A stretch of 64,000 nt of DNA, taken from NCBI RefSeq assembly GCF_002356335.1, contig NZ_AP018165.1, positions 558,001 to 622,000 of the forward strand. The letters run 5' to 3'. Under the pieces are notes generated by a model that was given only the letters and a program-made list of their open reading frames with translations, ran no database searches and was not told where the DNA came from. Each line of letters starts with the position of its first letter. Position 1 is the first letter of the stretch. The position numbers were made by a program, and so were the translations under genes. Of the stretch, positions 1-9,803 are shown piece by piece. Source of the DNA: [Mycobacterium] stephanolepidis. GTDB lineage: Bacteria > Actinomycetota > Actinomycetes > Mycobacteriales > Mycobacteriaceae.

Positions 1-60
1 GTTCCGGTCTACGGCTCACAGGGTTAGCCGCTTCCGCCGACACGGCGTGTCGATGGGGAG

Positions 61-561
61 CTAGGGCTCCAGGATGACGACGGGGATCTTGCGGGTTGTG
101 TACGACTGGTACTTGTCGAAGTCGGCGTATAGCTCGACCAGCTTGGGCCAGTAGTACGCACGTTCCTCGTCAGTCGCGGTGCGGGCCGTCATCGTTCGGA
201 TATTGCCTTTTATCTGAACGCTGACTTCAGAATTCGCCTTCAGGTTGAGGTACCACGCCGGATTGGTGTCACGCCCGCCCTGCGACGCCACTAGGACGAT
301 CTTGTCGCCGTCGGGCAGGAAGAGCAGCGCGCTCAGCCGCTTCTGCCCGGTCTTGCGGCCGATGGTGGTGATCAGCAGTACCGGAATGCCCCAGGGGAAA
401 GCCGCACCCACACGCCACTTTCCGCCGAGGCGGCCGTCGGTCCGCTGATACAGCCAGACGTTGGCAGTGGTCATCCACTTGATCAACTTTCCGGCCAACT
501 CGGAGTTCAATTGGGCGGGTGCATTCGCGGATGAGCCGCTCGCGGCAAGACCATCAGACAT
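61..561 (-). CDS. DDN-family deazaflavin (F420)-dependent nitroreductase
   Basis: The 166-residue protein has the split beta-barrel fold of the DDN family, with the diagnostic stretch TTIGRKTGQKR near residues 65-75 and the phosphate/F420 region ASQGGRDTNPAWYLNL near residues 92-107. Family members bind F420 or related cofactors and reduce quinones or nitro compounds at the inner membrane face. In Mtb the homologue ddn (Rv3547) sits beside fadA5 and cyp125, the same neighbourhood as here. The start is the ATG reading MSDGLAAS. The gene diverges from the next one with only 17 bases between start codons, so at least one transcript is probably leaderless. Function in steroid metabolism is not shown by the sequence. 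Confidence 0.85.
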   Translation of the reverse strand: MSDGLAASGSSANAPAQLNSELAGKLIKWMTTANVWLYQRTDGRLGGKWRVGAAFPWGIPVLLITTIGRKTGQKRLSALLFLPDGDKIVLVASQGGRDTNPAWYLNLKANSEVSVQIKGNIRTMTARTATDEERAYYWPKLVELYADFDKYQSYTTRKIPVVILEP

Positions 562-578
562 GGCCCTATGCTACGAGG

Positions 579-965
579 GTGTCAACACCTGGAGCCTCAG
601 ACGAAGTGCGTATTGCCGCCGCAAATGCCTACATCGAAGCCCTCGTCACCCATGAGGCAGACGCGGTGCCGTTCGCCCCGGAATGTGTGCGGATCGAGCA
701 GGGTGTCAAGACCGGGTTCTCCGGAGATCACTTGCGGCGCAGCCTGAACAATGGCCCGCAGTTCCGCCTGATTGCCGCCGCGTCCAATCGACAGTTCCGC
801 ATCGAGGGGGACGACGTCGTCGCGAGTTTCGTCATCGAGACCAAGGCAAAGGTGACCGGGTGGCGCGTCGTGGCAAAAGTGGACGAGACGTTCAAGATTC
901 CGGCGGCTGATCCGCGGATCCACCACATCCGGGCGATCTTCGTCCCAAAGCTCTCACGTATCTAG
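579..965 (+). CDS. Small conserved protein, SnoaL/NTF2-like by appearance
   Basis: About 128 residues from a GTG start reading MSTPGASDEVRIAAANAYIE. A longer in-frame version starts at the ATG at 519 but would run through the divergent ddn-like gene, so I prefer the GTG. The protein is soluble, without signal or membrane segment, and has alternating strand-like segments (FRIEGDDVVASFVIETKAKV, WRVVAKVDETFKI) of the kind seen in cone-shaped NTF2/SnoaL folds. I do not recognise a specific family and give no function. Its TAG stop lies inside the KstR-like palindrome that precedes the P450 gene. Confidence 0.6.
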   Translation: MSTPGASDEVRIAAANAYIEALVTHEADAVPFAPECVRIEQGVKTGFSGDHLRRSLNNGPQFRLIAAASNRQFRIEGDDVVASFVIETKAKVTGWRVVAKVDETFKIPAADPRIHHIRAIFVPKLSRI

Positions 966-976
966 AACGCGTTCTA
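963..976. promoter_or_regulatory. KstR-like operator upstream of first CYP125 paralogue
   Basis: The sequence TAGAACGCGTTCTA is a perfect palindrome and fits the mycobacterial KstR consensus TnnAACnnGTTnnA exactly. KstR is the TetR repressor of cholesterol catabolism, relieved by a cholesterol-derived CoA thioester. The site lies about 105 bases before the GTG of the P450 gene and overlaps the stop codon of the preceding gene. Confidence 0.8.
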
Positions 977-1080
977 GATCTGGGGTTTTTCCTCCGCGCC
1001 CCCTTGTCCCGAGGGCGTTTTCTGTGCTTCACTGCCACTAGAGCCATTAGTGAAATGCGTCACAGGCCAGGAGGTACAGC

Positions 1081-2325
1081 GTGGTACATCCCAACCTTCC
1101 CGTGAATATTGATTTCACGGATCCCGACCTTTTTGTGCACGGGATCCCGGAGGGTGAGCTCGCCGAACTGCGGCATACCCAACCGATTTGGTGGAACCGC
1201 ACCGAGCGTGGGGTCGCCGGATTCGATGATGACGGTTTCTGGGTGGTGTCCAAACATAAAGACGTCAAAGAGATCTCGCTTCGATGTGATGTGTTCTCCA
1301 GCGAGCAGAACACCGCGATACCTCGCTACTCGCCGACGACTCCACGCGAGCGGATCGATGCGACGCGTTTGATCATGCTCAATATGGACCCGCCGCGGCA
1401 CAGTAGGTTGCGGCACATCATCAGCCGAGGATTCACGCCGCGGGCGGTGAACCGACTCCGTGACGATCTCAACGCCCGGGCGCAAGGCATTGCGAGGGCG
1501 GCGGCACAGACACAGCACGGAGACTTTGTTGAGCAGGTGGCCTGCGAGCTTCCGTTGCAAGCCATCGCCGGGTTGATGGGTACGCCATTGGATGAGCGCG
1601 AGCGGCTCTTCGATTGGTCGAACAGGCTGGTCGGTTCGGACGACGGTGAGGATGACAGCGCGATCGCCAGCACCGAGTTGCTGATGTACGCCATGGGAGT
1701 TGCGGCCCGCAAGGCCGCGGAGCCCGGTCCCGATATCTGCACTGATCTGGTGAATGCCGATATCGACGGCCAGAAACTATCCGATGACGAGTTCGGGTTT
1801 TTCGTCATGCTTTTGGCGGTGGCGGGTAATGAAACGACCCGCAACTCCATCACGCACGGCATGCACGCCTTCACTCAGTTCCCGGAGCAGTGGGAGTTGT
1901 ACAAGAGGGAACGCCCCGAGTCCGCCGCCGACGAGATTGTCCGTTGGGCAACGCCCGTTACGTCCTTTCAGCGGACTGCGCTGGAGGACACCGAGCTTGG
2001 TGGTGTGCGGATCAAGAAGGGGCAGCGTGTGGTCATGATGTACCGCTCGGCCAACTTCGATGAAGAAGTCTTCGAGAACCCGTTCACCTTCGACATCATG
2101 CGAAATCCCAACCCGCATGTGGGATTCGGGGGAAGCGGCGAGCATCACTGCGTTGGCGCCAACCTGGCCCGCATGACCATCAACCTGATGTTCAACGCGA
2201 TCGCCGACCACATGCCCGACATTGCGTCGGCGGGCGAGCCCGACAGGCTGCGGTCCGGATGGCTCAACGGGGTCAAGCACTGGGAGGTTGATTTCTGCCC
2301 GGCAGGGTTCGGGCGGGCCAGCTGA
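1081..2325 (+). CDS. CYP125-family cytochrome P450, paralogue 1 (steroid C26/27-hydroxylase-like)
   Basis: The 414-residue P450 has the I-helix AGNET motif, the K-helix EIVR, and the haem loop FGGSGEHHCVGANLAR with the axial cysteine near residue 360. It is closely related over its full length to the P450 at 3750. CYP125 enzymes oxidise the terminal methyl of the cholesterol side chain to start beta-oxidation. The GTG start has AGGAGG a few bases upstream and the KstR-like box further up. Haem-loop residues HHC replace HFC of the neighbouring copy and acidic and SRS-like positions differ, so substrate preference may differ. A patch near the K-helix is almost identical in DNA to paralogue 2. 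Confidence 0.9.
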   Translation: MVHPNLPVNIDFTDPDLFVHGIPEGELAELRHTQPIWWNRTERGVAGFDDDGFWVVSKHKDVKEISLRCDVFSSEQNTAIPRYSPTTPRERIDATRLIMLNMDPPRHSRLRHIISRGFTPRAVNRLRDDLNARAQGIARAAAQTQHGDFVEQVACELPLQAIAGLMGTPLDERERLFDWSNRLVGSDDGEDDSAIASTELLMYAMGVAARKAAEPGPDICTDLVNADIDGQKLSDDEFGFFVMLLAVAGNETTRNSITHGMHAFTQFPEQWELYKRERPESAADEIVRWATPVTSFQRTALEDTELGGVRIKKGQRVVMMYRSANFDEEVFENPFTFDIMRNPNPHVGFGGSGEHHCVGANLARMTINLMFNAIADHMPDIASAGEPDRLRSGWLNGVKHWEVDFCPAGFGRAS

Positions 2326-2333
2326 CGAAAAGA

Positions 2334-2358
2334 CCCCCGGACACCGAGGTGCCGGGGG
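2334..2358 (-). terminator. Stem-loop terminator between convergent genes
   Basis: CCCCCGG pairs with CCGGGGG, with an inner CACC/GGTG stem and a GA loop. Read on the minus strand the stem is followed by a T-rich run (TCTTTT), so it is a rho-independent-type terminator for fadA5. It may also stop transcription of the P450 gene ending at 2325. Confidence 0.65.
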
Positions 2359-2372
2359 CCTTCGCGAAGGTA

Positions 2373-3650
<1,278 letters not shown>

Positions 3651-3749
3651 TCAATGGGGCTAGAGAGTGTCGTATCTCACTAAGCTCTCACTAGATGCTC
3701 TAACCAGATCGTCCCTGAATGACGCCCTGAAAGGCCATAGGAGTTCAAC

Positions 3750-5009
3750 GTGGTGCACCCCAGCCTTCCCGCCGGTTTCGACTTCACCGACCCGGAGATC
3801 TACGCAGAACGGCTCCCGATCGAGGAGCTCAAGGAGCTACGGAAGACGGCTCCGATTTGGTGGCAGGAGCAGCCCGACGGCGTCGGCGGCTTCAATGACG
3901 GCGGGTATTGGGTCGTCTCCAAGCACAAGGACGTCAAGGAGGTGTCGCTTCGCAGCGATGTCTTCTCCAGCTGGGAAAACACCGCCATCCCGCGGTTCCA
4001 GGACGACATCACCCGCGAGGCCATCGAGCTGCAGCGCTACGTCATGCTCAACATGGACGCCCCGCACCACACCCGGCTGCGCAAGATCATCTCCCGTGGT
4101 TTCACGCCCCGGGCGATCGGCCGACTGCGCGACGAGCTGAACGAGCGTGCTCAGCAGATCGCGAAGGCTGCGGCGGCCAGCGGCACGGGTGACTTCGTGG
4201 AACAGGTGTCCTGCGAGCTGCCGTTGCAGGCCATTGCCGGTCTCCTCGGGGTGCCCATCGAGGACCGGGGCAAGCTGTTCAACTGGTCCAACGAAATGAC
4301 CTCGTACGACGACCCCGAGTTCTCGCATATCGACCCGGCGGCATCGTCGATGGAGATCCTCGCCTACTCGATGGAGATGGCGAAGCAGAAGTCCGAGAAT
4401 CCCGGCGAGGACATCGTGACCACCCTGATCAACGCCGAGGTCGAGGGCGAGGGCAAGCTCTCCGACGACGAGTTCGGCTTCTTCGTGATCATGCTCGCGG
4501 TGGCCGGCAACGAGACCTCACGCAACTCGATCACCCAGGGCATGATGGCCTTCACTCAGTTCCCTGAGCAGTGGGAGTTGTACAAGAAGGAGCGTCCGGA
4601 GACGGCGGCCGACGAGATTGTCCGTTGGGCAACGCCTGTGACGTCTTTCCAGCGGACTGCGCTGGAGGACACCGAGCTTGGTGGTGTGCAGATCAAGAAG
4701 GGTCAGCGCGTGGTCATGATGTACCGCTCGGCCAACTTCGATGAAGAAGTCTTCGACGATCCGTTCAGCTTCAATGTCATGCGCAACCCCAATCCGCACA
4801 TGGGATTCGGTGGCAGCGGTGCGCATTTCTGCATCGGCGCGAACTTGGCCCGGCTGACCATCAACCTGATGTTCAACGCCATCGCCGACCACATGCCGAA
4901 CCTGGCTCCGGCCGGTGATCCGAAGCGACTGCAGTCCGGCTGGCTCAACGGCATCAAGCACTGGCAGGTTGATTTCAACGGCGCCAGCGGTTGCCCGGTT
5001 CTGCACTAG
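3750..5009 (+). CDS. cyp125: Cytochrome P450 CYP125 (steroid C26/27-monooxygenase)
   Basis: The 419-residue P450 has AGNETSRNS in helix I, EIVR in helix K and haem loop FGGSGAHFCIGANLAR. CYP125 hydroxylates and further oxidises the terminal side-chain methyl of cholesterol or cholestenone to the acid, which is then CoA-activated. Position as first gene before fadE28-fadE29-chsH2-chsH1-ltp2 and divergent from fadA5 matches Mtb Rv3545c. The GTG start is preceded by AGGAG. Of the two paralogues here this is the better syntenic match for canonical CYP125A1. It is probably KstR-regulated and the operon leader. Confidence 0.94.
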   Translation: MVHPSLPAGFDFTDPEIYAERLPIEELKELRKTAPIWWQEQPDGVGGFNDGGYWVVSKHKDVKEVSLRSDVFSSWENTAIPRFQDDITREAIELQRYVMLNMDAPHHTRLRKIISRGFTPRAIGRLRDELNERAQQIAKAAAASGTGDFVEQVSCELPLQAIAGLLGVPIEDRGKLFNWSNEMTSYDDPEFSHIDPAASSMEILAYSMEMAKQKSENPGEDIVTTLINAEVEGEGKLSDDEFGFFVIMLAVAGNETSRNSITQGMMAFTQFPEQWELYKKERPETAADEIVRWATPVTSFQRTALEDTELGGVQIKKGQRVVMMYRSANFDEEVFDDPFSFNVMRNPNPHMGFGGSGAHFCIGANLARLTINLMFNAIADHMPNLAPAGDPKRLQSGWLNGIKHWQVDFNGASGCPVLH

Positions 5010-5032
5010 TCATTCAAAAGGATACGCACGCT

Positions 5033-6094
5033 ATGGATTTCGCTTTCGCGGAGGAGCAGCAGGCTGTCTCCGACGTGGTCGAAGCGGTGCTTGCCGATCG
5101 GGAGTTCATCGGTGTGGTGCCGGAGGTCGGATATGACGACGGATTGTGGCAGTCGCTGGCTGCCAACGGGGTCCTGAGTCTCGCGCTGCCTGAACGGCTG
5201 GGCGGCGACGGACTGGGCCTGGCCGAGGTGTCGGTGGCGTTGCGGGTGCTCGGAAAGCACGGCGCATTGACGCCGACGCTGGCGACGCTCGGGTTCGGCG
5301 TTGTTCCCCTGGTGGAGCTGGCCTGTGTCGAGCAACAGGACAGATTCCTCGACGGCGTCGGCTCCGGCACGATCCTCACCGCGGCTCTCGATGAGCCGGG
5401 GTCCGCGCTGCCTTCGACGCCCTCGGTATCCGCCGTGCGCGACGGTTCCTCGTTGGTGTTGAACGGCCGCAAGATCGGCGTTCTACATGCGGCCGAGGCA
5501 AATTGGATACTTGTCACCACCGACAACGGCGTCGTTGTGGTGGCACCCAACACCCCGGGAGTGACGATCACCCGGACACCGACGGCCAGTAAGGCCGCCG
5601 AATACGCGGTGACCTTCGCCGATGCGTCGGTACCCGATTCGGATGTGTTGGGCGGACCCGTTGAGCGGGTGAACCAGCTCGCCGTGGCAGCCATCGGTTC
5701 CTACGCGGACGGATTGGTTTCGGGCGCCCTACGTCTGACCGCCGATCACGTGTCCAACCGAGTGCAGTTCGGCAAGCCGCTGGCCGCCTTCCAGGCGGTT
5801 TCGCAGCAGCTGGCAGATGTGTATGTGGTCTCGCGCACGCTGAATCTCGGTATCACGTCTGCGGTCTGGCGCCTGTCCGCCGGGCGTGACGCGACGGAGG
5901 ATCTGGATGTCGTTGCGTTCTGGATGGCCGCGGAAGCGCAGCGAGTCATGCAGATCTGCCATCACCTGCACGGTGGTCTGGGCGTCGACATCACGTACCC
6001 GATGAACCGCTACTACTCGACCATCAAGGACCTGAGTCGTCTGGTGGGCGGGTCCTCAGAGCGCCTCGACGTTCTCGCCGCGGCGCAGGTTTAG
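5033..6094 (+). CDS. fadE28: Acyl-CoA dehydrogenase FadE28 (ChsE1)
   Basis: About 353 residues from the ATG reading MDFAFAEEQQAVSD, which has AAAAGGA 10 bases upstream. An earlier in-frame start at 4991 would overlap cyp125 and lacks support. The protein has the ACAD helical N-terminus, a middle beta domain and the C-terminal helical domain with RVQFGKPLAAFQAVSQQLAD. In Mtb FadE28 and FadE29 form an alpha2beta2 heterotetramer that dehydrogenates the CoA thioester carrying the last three side-chain carbons. The next gene follows after 9 bases, consistent with co-expression of the two subunits. Confidence 0.9.
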   Translation: MDFAFAEEQQAVSDVVEAVLADREFIGVVPEVGYDDGLWQSLAANGVLSLALPERLGGDGLGLAEVSVALRVLGKHGALTPTLATLGFGVVPLVELACVEQQDRFLDGVGSGTILTAALDEPGSALPSTPSVSAVRDGSSLVLNGRKIGVLHAAEANWILVTTDNGVVVVAPNTPGVTITRTPTASKAAEYAVTFADASVPDSDVLGGPVERVNQLAVAAIGSYADGLVSGALRLTADHVSNRVQFGKPLAAFQAVSQQLADVYVVSRTLNLGITSAVWRLSAGRDATEDLDVVAFWMAAEAQRVMQICHHLHGGLGVDITYPMNRYYSTIKDLSRLVGGSSERLDVLAAAQV

Positions 6095-6103
6095 GAGCCA
6101 GTG

Positions 6104-7267
6104 ATGCTGATAGACCTCACGCCGGAACAGGCGAAGTTGCAAAGCGATTTGCGACAGTACTTTTCGAATCTGGTCACCGCCGATGAGACGCGCGAGATGA
6201 TGGTCGACCGCCACGGCTCGTCCTACGAGGCCGTGGTTCGGCGGATGGGGCAGGATGGCTGGCTCGGTGTCGGCTGGCCCACAGAGTACGGCGGCCACGG
6301 ATTCGGCCCGCTGGAACAGCAGATCTTCATGAACGAGGTCATACGTGCCGACGTGCCGATGCCCTTGGTGACGCTGCAGACCGTCGGTCCCACCCTGCAG
6401 AAGTACGGCACCGAAGTGCAGAAGAAGAAGTTCCTGCCTGGAATCCTCGCAGGTGAAATACATTTCGCCATCGGGTATACCGAGCCGGAAGCCGGGACCG
6501 ACTTGGCCTCGTTGCGCACCACCGCGGTACGCGATGGCGACCACTACATCGTCAACGGACAGAAGATCTTCACCACCGGTGCCCACCAGGCCCAGTACAT
6601 CTGGCTGGCCTGCAGGACAGACTCCGATGCGCCCAAACACAAGGGAATCTCGATTCTTATCGTCGATACCAAGGATCCGGGCTACTCGTGGACGCCGATC
6701 ATCACCAATGACGGTGCGCACCACACCAATGCGACCTACTACTCGGACGTGCGGGTTCCGGTGGACATGCTGGTGGGCGAAGAGAACTTGGGATGGAAGC
6801 TCATCACCACCCAGCTGAACCACGAGCGGGTTTCGCTCGGCCCGTCCGGGCGGATCGCGGGTATGTACGACCGCGTCTACGAGTGGGCCGCCAAGCCGGG
6901 GCACGACGGTGTGGCGCCGCTGGCGCATGAGGACGTGCGCCGGGTTCTGGGCGAGATGAAGGCCGTGTGGCGACTCAACGAGCTGCTCAACTGGCAGGTG
7001 GCCTCATCGGGCGATGACATCAGCATGGCCGATGCCGCCGCAACGAAGATCCTTGCTACCGAATGGATTCAGAAGCTCGGCCGGTTGAGCGAGGGTGTCG
7101 TGGGCCGCTACGGGGATCCCGCCGACGCGAACACCGCCGAGACCCTTGAATGGCTGGATGCACAGACCAAGCGCCACCTGGTGATTACCTTCGGTGGCGG
7201 TGTGAACGAGGTGATGCGCGAGATGGTCGCGACGGCTGGTCTGGGTACTCCCAGGGTGCCGCGGTGA
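6104..7267 (+). CDS. fadE29: Acyl-CoA dehydrogenase FadE29 (ChsE2)
   Basis: 387 residues from the ATG at 6104, the length of Mtb FadE29. A GTG at 6101 is an alternative but leaves too little space after the AGGAG at 6093-6097. ACAD signatures include GWPTEYGGHG, the flavin-binding GYTEPEAGTDLASL and FTTGAHQAQYIWLA. It partners with FadE28 to introduce the double bond into the 3-carbon side-chain CoA ester. The carboxylate base expected in one partner of these heteromers cannot be assigned with certainty by eye. Confidence 0.91.
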   Translation: MLIDLTPEQAKLQSDLRQYFSNLVTADETREMMVDRHGSSYEAVVRRMGQDGWLGVGWPTEYGGHGFGPLEQQIFMNEVIRADVPMPLVTLQTVGPTLQKYGTEVQKKKFLPGILAGEIHFAIGYTEPEAGTDLASLRTTAVRDGDHYIVNGQKIFTTGAHQAQYIWLACRTDSDAPKHKGISILIVDTKDPGYSWTPIITNDGAHHTNATYYSDVRVPVDMLVGEENLGWKLITTQLNHERVSLGPSGRIAGMYDRVYEWAAKPGHDGVAPLAHEDVRRVLGEMKAVWRLNELLNWQVASSGDDISMADAAATKILATEWIQKLGRLSEGVVGRYGDPADANTAETLEWLDAQTKRHLVITFGGGVNEVMREMVATAGLGTPRVPR

Positions 7268-7295
7268 TGAAGGCTTGCGCGAAGAACGGACAATC

Positions 7296-8246
7296 ATGAG
7301 CGTCGTGGATATTCAGGACGGTTTCGCCGAGATCAAGGCCGCCGGCCCCAGCGCGCCCCGCCTGGCACGGGATCCGGTGAACCAGGCCATGATCAACAAC
7401 TGGGTTGAGGCGATGGGGGACCGCAACCCGATCTACGTCGACGAGGATGCGGCAAAGGCGGCCGGGCATCCCGGTATCGTCGCACCACCCGCGATGGCGC
7501 AGGTGTGGACCATGGCCGGGTTGTACGGCGAGCGCTCGGGAGATGACCCGCTGGGCCGGGTGATGGAGCTGCTCGATTCGGCGGGTTACCAGTCGGTGGT
7601 CGCCACCAACTACGAGCAGATCTATCACCGCTATCTGCAGCTGGGCGAGCAGGTCACCACCACCAATGAGGTGACCGAGGTCTTCGGGCCGAAGCAGACC
7701 GCGCTCGGCGAGAGCTGGTTCATCAACATCCACGCCGAATGGCATGTGGGCGATGAGCTCGTCAATGAAATGAACTGGCGCATCATGAAGTTCCGGCCGG
7801 GCGCCAAGAAGTCGGCCGACGTGCCGGATGATCTCGATCCTTCGAAACTGATGCGTCCATCCTGGTCGAGGGATAGCGCGTACTTCTGGGAGGGCGTCGC
7901 GGCCCATGAGCTGCGGCTGCAGAAGCGGCCCGACGGGGCGCTGCAGCATCCACCCGTTCCCGCTGTGTGGCAGGACAAAGACGCTCCGATCGAGTATCAG
8001 GTGGCCAGCGGGCGCGGCACGGTGTTCAGCTACGTGGTGCATCACGCACCTCAGGTGCCTGGTCGCACACTGCCTTTCGTGATCGCGCTGGTGGAGCTTG
8101 ACGAGGGTGTTCGGATGCTGGGCGAGCTTCGAGGGGTGTCGCCCGACGATGTTCAGATCGGGCTGCCGGTTCAGGTGACGTATCTGGACTTCCCCGCAGA
8201 GGGAGAGAGCCCGGCATGGACCCTGTACGCCTGGGAGGCGAAGTGA
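7296..8246 (+). CDS. chsH2: Two-domain MaoC/DUF35 protein ChsH2 (hydratase subunit, Ltp2 partner)
   Basis: The 316-residue protein has an N-terminal MaoC-like hot-dog domain (NWVEAMGDRNPIYVDEDAA and HPGIVAPPAMAQVW) and a C-terminal DUF35 OB-fold domain from about residue 195. In Mtb ChsH1-ChsH2 hydrates the side-chain enoyl-CoA and the DUF35 domain recruits the Ltp2 aldolase. The DUF35 part has no cysteines, so the zinc ribbon typical of many DUF35 proteins is absent. The ATG at 7296 is chosen over one 21 bases upstream because it matches the family N-terminus. The stop overlaps the chsH1 start. Confidence 0.9.
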   Translation: MSVVDIQDGFAEIKAAGPSAPRLARDPVNQAMINNWVEAMGDRNPIYVDEDAAKAAGHPGIVAPPAMAQVWTMAGLYGERSGDDPLGRVMELLDSAGYQSVVATNYEQIYHRYLQLGEQVTTTNEVTEVFGPKQTALGESWFINIHAEWHVGDELVNEMNWRIMKFRPGAKKSADVPDDLDPSKLMRPSWSRDSAYFWEGVAAHELRLQKRPDGALQHPPVPAVWQDKDAPIEYQVASGRGTVFSYVVHHAPQVPGRTLPFVIALVELDEGVRMLGELRGVSPDDVQIGLPVQVTYLDFPAEGESPAWTLYAWEAK

Positions 8247-8635
8247 CCACCGTTGGCGAGAAGCTACCTGAGCTGAAACTCGAAGGCACTCCGACGTTCA
8301 TCGTGTCGACCGCGCTGGCCACGCGTGACTTCCAGGACGTGCATCATGACCGTGACCTGGCGCAGGCGAAGGGGTCCAAGGACATCTTCATCAACATCCT
8401 GTCCGACACCGGTCTGGTCGAGCGATTCGTCACCGACTGGGCCGGACCTTCGGCTCGTGTGACATCGATTTCGCTGCGTTTGGGTGTGCCGTGGTACGCC
8501 TACGACACCACGGTGTTCTCCGGCGAGGTGACCGCCGTCGACGACGGTGTCGTGGAAGTGGATGTGGTGGGCAACAACAGCCTTGGTGCGCATGTCACCG
8601 CCAAGGTCAAGCTGACGATCGGAGCGAGCGCGTGA
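8243..8635 (+). CDS. chsH1: MaoC-like hydratase subunit ChsH1
   Basis: 130 residues from a GTG overlapping the chsH2 stop by four bases (GTGA). The start is supported by the family-like N-terminus TVGEKLPELKLEGTPTFI. The hot-dog hydratase signature is TRDFQDVHHDRDLAQAKGSK, containing the Asp/His pair used to add water across the enoyl-CoA bond. It forms the heterotetramer with ChsH2. Translation is probably coupled to chsH2 and to ltp2, whose start overlaps this stop. Confidence 0.9.
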   Translation: MTTVGEKLPELKLEGTPTFIVSTALATRDFQDVHHDRDLAQAKGSKDIFINILSDTGLVERFVTDWAGPSARVTSISLRLGVPWYAYDTTVFSGEVTAVDDGVVEVDVVGNNSLGAHVTAKVKLTIGASA

Positions 8636-9792
8636 GCTTGTCGGGTAAGGCCGCTATTGCCGGTATCGGTGCCACCGACTTCTCGAAGAAGTCGGGCCGA
8701 TCCGAGCTGAGGTTGGCGGCCGAGGCGGTGCTCGATGCGTTGACGGATGCCGGTTTGTCTCCCGACGAAGTCGACGGCCTGGTGACCTTCACCATGGACT
8801 CGAACCTGGAGACCGCGGTCGCGCGTTCGACAGGCATCGGCGAGCTGAAGTTCTTCAGCCAGATCGGTTATGGCGGCGGCGCGGCCGCGGCGACGGTGCA
8901 GCAGGCCGCATTGGCGGTCGCCGCCGGTGTCGCAGAGGTGGTCGTTGCGTACCGGGCCTTTAATGAGCGCTCGGAGTTCAGGTTCGGTCAGGTGATGACG
9001 GGACTGAGTTCGACCGCCGACTCACGAGGCGTCGAGTACAGCTGGTCGTACCCGCACGGGCTGAGTACGCCGGCAGCCTCGGTGGCGATGATCGCGCGCC
9101 GGTATATGCACGAATACGGTGCCACAAGTGCAGATTTCGGTGCGGTGTCGGTGGCGGATCGCAAGCATGCGGCCACCAATCCGAAGGCATTCTTCTATGG
9201 CAAGCCGATCACCATTGAGGACCATCAGAATTCACGGATGATCGCCGATCCGGTGCGACTGCTCGACTGTTGCCAGGAGAGCGACGGCGGGGTGGCGATT
9301 GTCGTGACGACACCTGAGAGGGCCAAGGATCTCAAGAACCGGCCGGTGGTGATCGAGGCAGCCGCGCAGGGGTCCGGCGACGACCAGTTCACCATGTACT
9401 CGTACTACCGGGACGAATTGGGACTACCCGAGATGGGACTCGTCGGTCGGCAGCTCTGGGATCAGTCCGGTTTGACGCCCAACGATATTCAGACCGCGAT
9501 CCTGTACGACCATTTCACGCCGTACACCTTGCTGCAGCTCGAAGAACTCGGCTTCTGCGGTAAGGGCGAGGCCAAGGACTTCATCGCCAACGGCGCCATC
9601 GAGCTGGGCGGAAAGCTGCCGATCAACACGCACGGTGGTCAGCTCGGCGAGGCCTACATCCACGGTATGAACGGTATCGCCGAGGGCGTGCGCCAGCTAC
9701 GAGGGACGTCGGTGAACCAGGTGCCGAATGTCGAGCACGTGCTCGTCACAGCGGGCACCGGTGTGCCGACATCCGGCCTCATCCTGGGATAG
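8632..9792 (+). CDS. ltp2: Thiolase-fold retro-aldolase Ltp2
   Basis: 386 residues from a GTG that overlaps the chsH1 stop (GTGA), the same length as Mtb Ltp2. The thiolase fold is seen in AAEAVLDALTDAGLSPDEVDG and PINTHGGQLGEAYIHGMNGI, but the classical thiolase nucleophile region is altered, as expected for Ltp2. The enzyme cleaves the hydroxylated 3-carbon side chain to give propionyl-CoA and a C17-keto steroid (androstenedione type). It acts in complex with the ChsH2 DUF35 domain. This is the last gene of the operon that starts at cyp125. Confidence 0.92.
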   Translation: MSLSGKAAIAGIGATDFSKKSGRSELRLAAEAVLDALTDAGLSPDEVDGLVTFTMDSNLETAVARSTGIGELKFFSQIGYGGGAAAATVQQAALAVAAGVAEVVVAYRAFNERSEFRFGQVMTGLSSTADSRGVEYSWSYPHGLSTPAASVAMIARRYMHEYGATSADFGAVSVADRKHAATNPKAFFYGKPITIEDHQNSRMIADPVRLLDCCQESDGGVAIVVTTPERAKDLKNRPVVIEAAAQGSGDDQFTMYSYYRDELGLPEMGLVGRQLWDQSGLTPNDIQTAILYDHFTPYTLLQLEELGFCGKGEAKDFIANGAIELGGKLPINTHGGQLGEAYIHGMNGIAEGVRQLRGTSVNQVPNVEHVLVTAGTGVPTSGLILG

Positions 9793-9803
9793 TCGAAGTC
9801 GAC

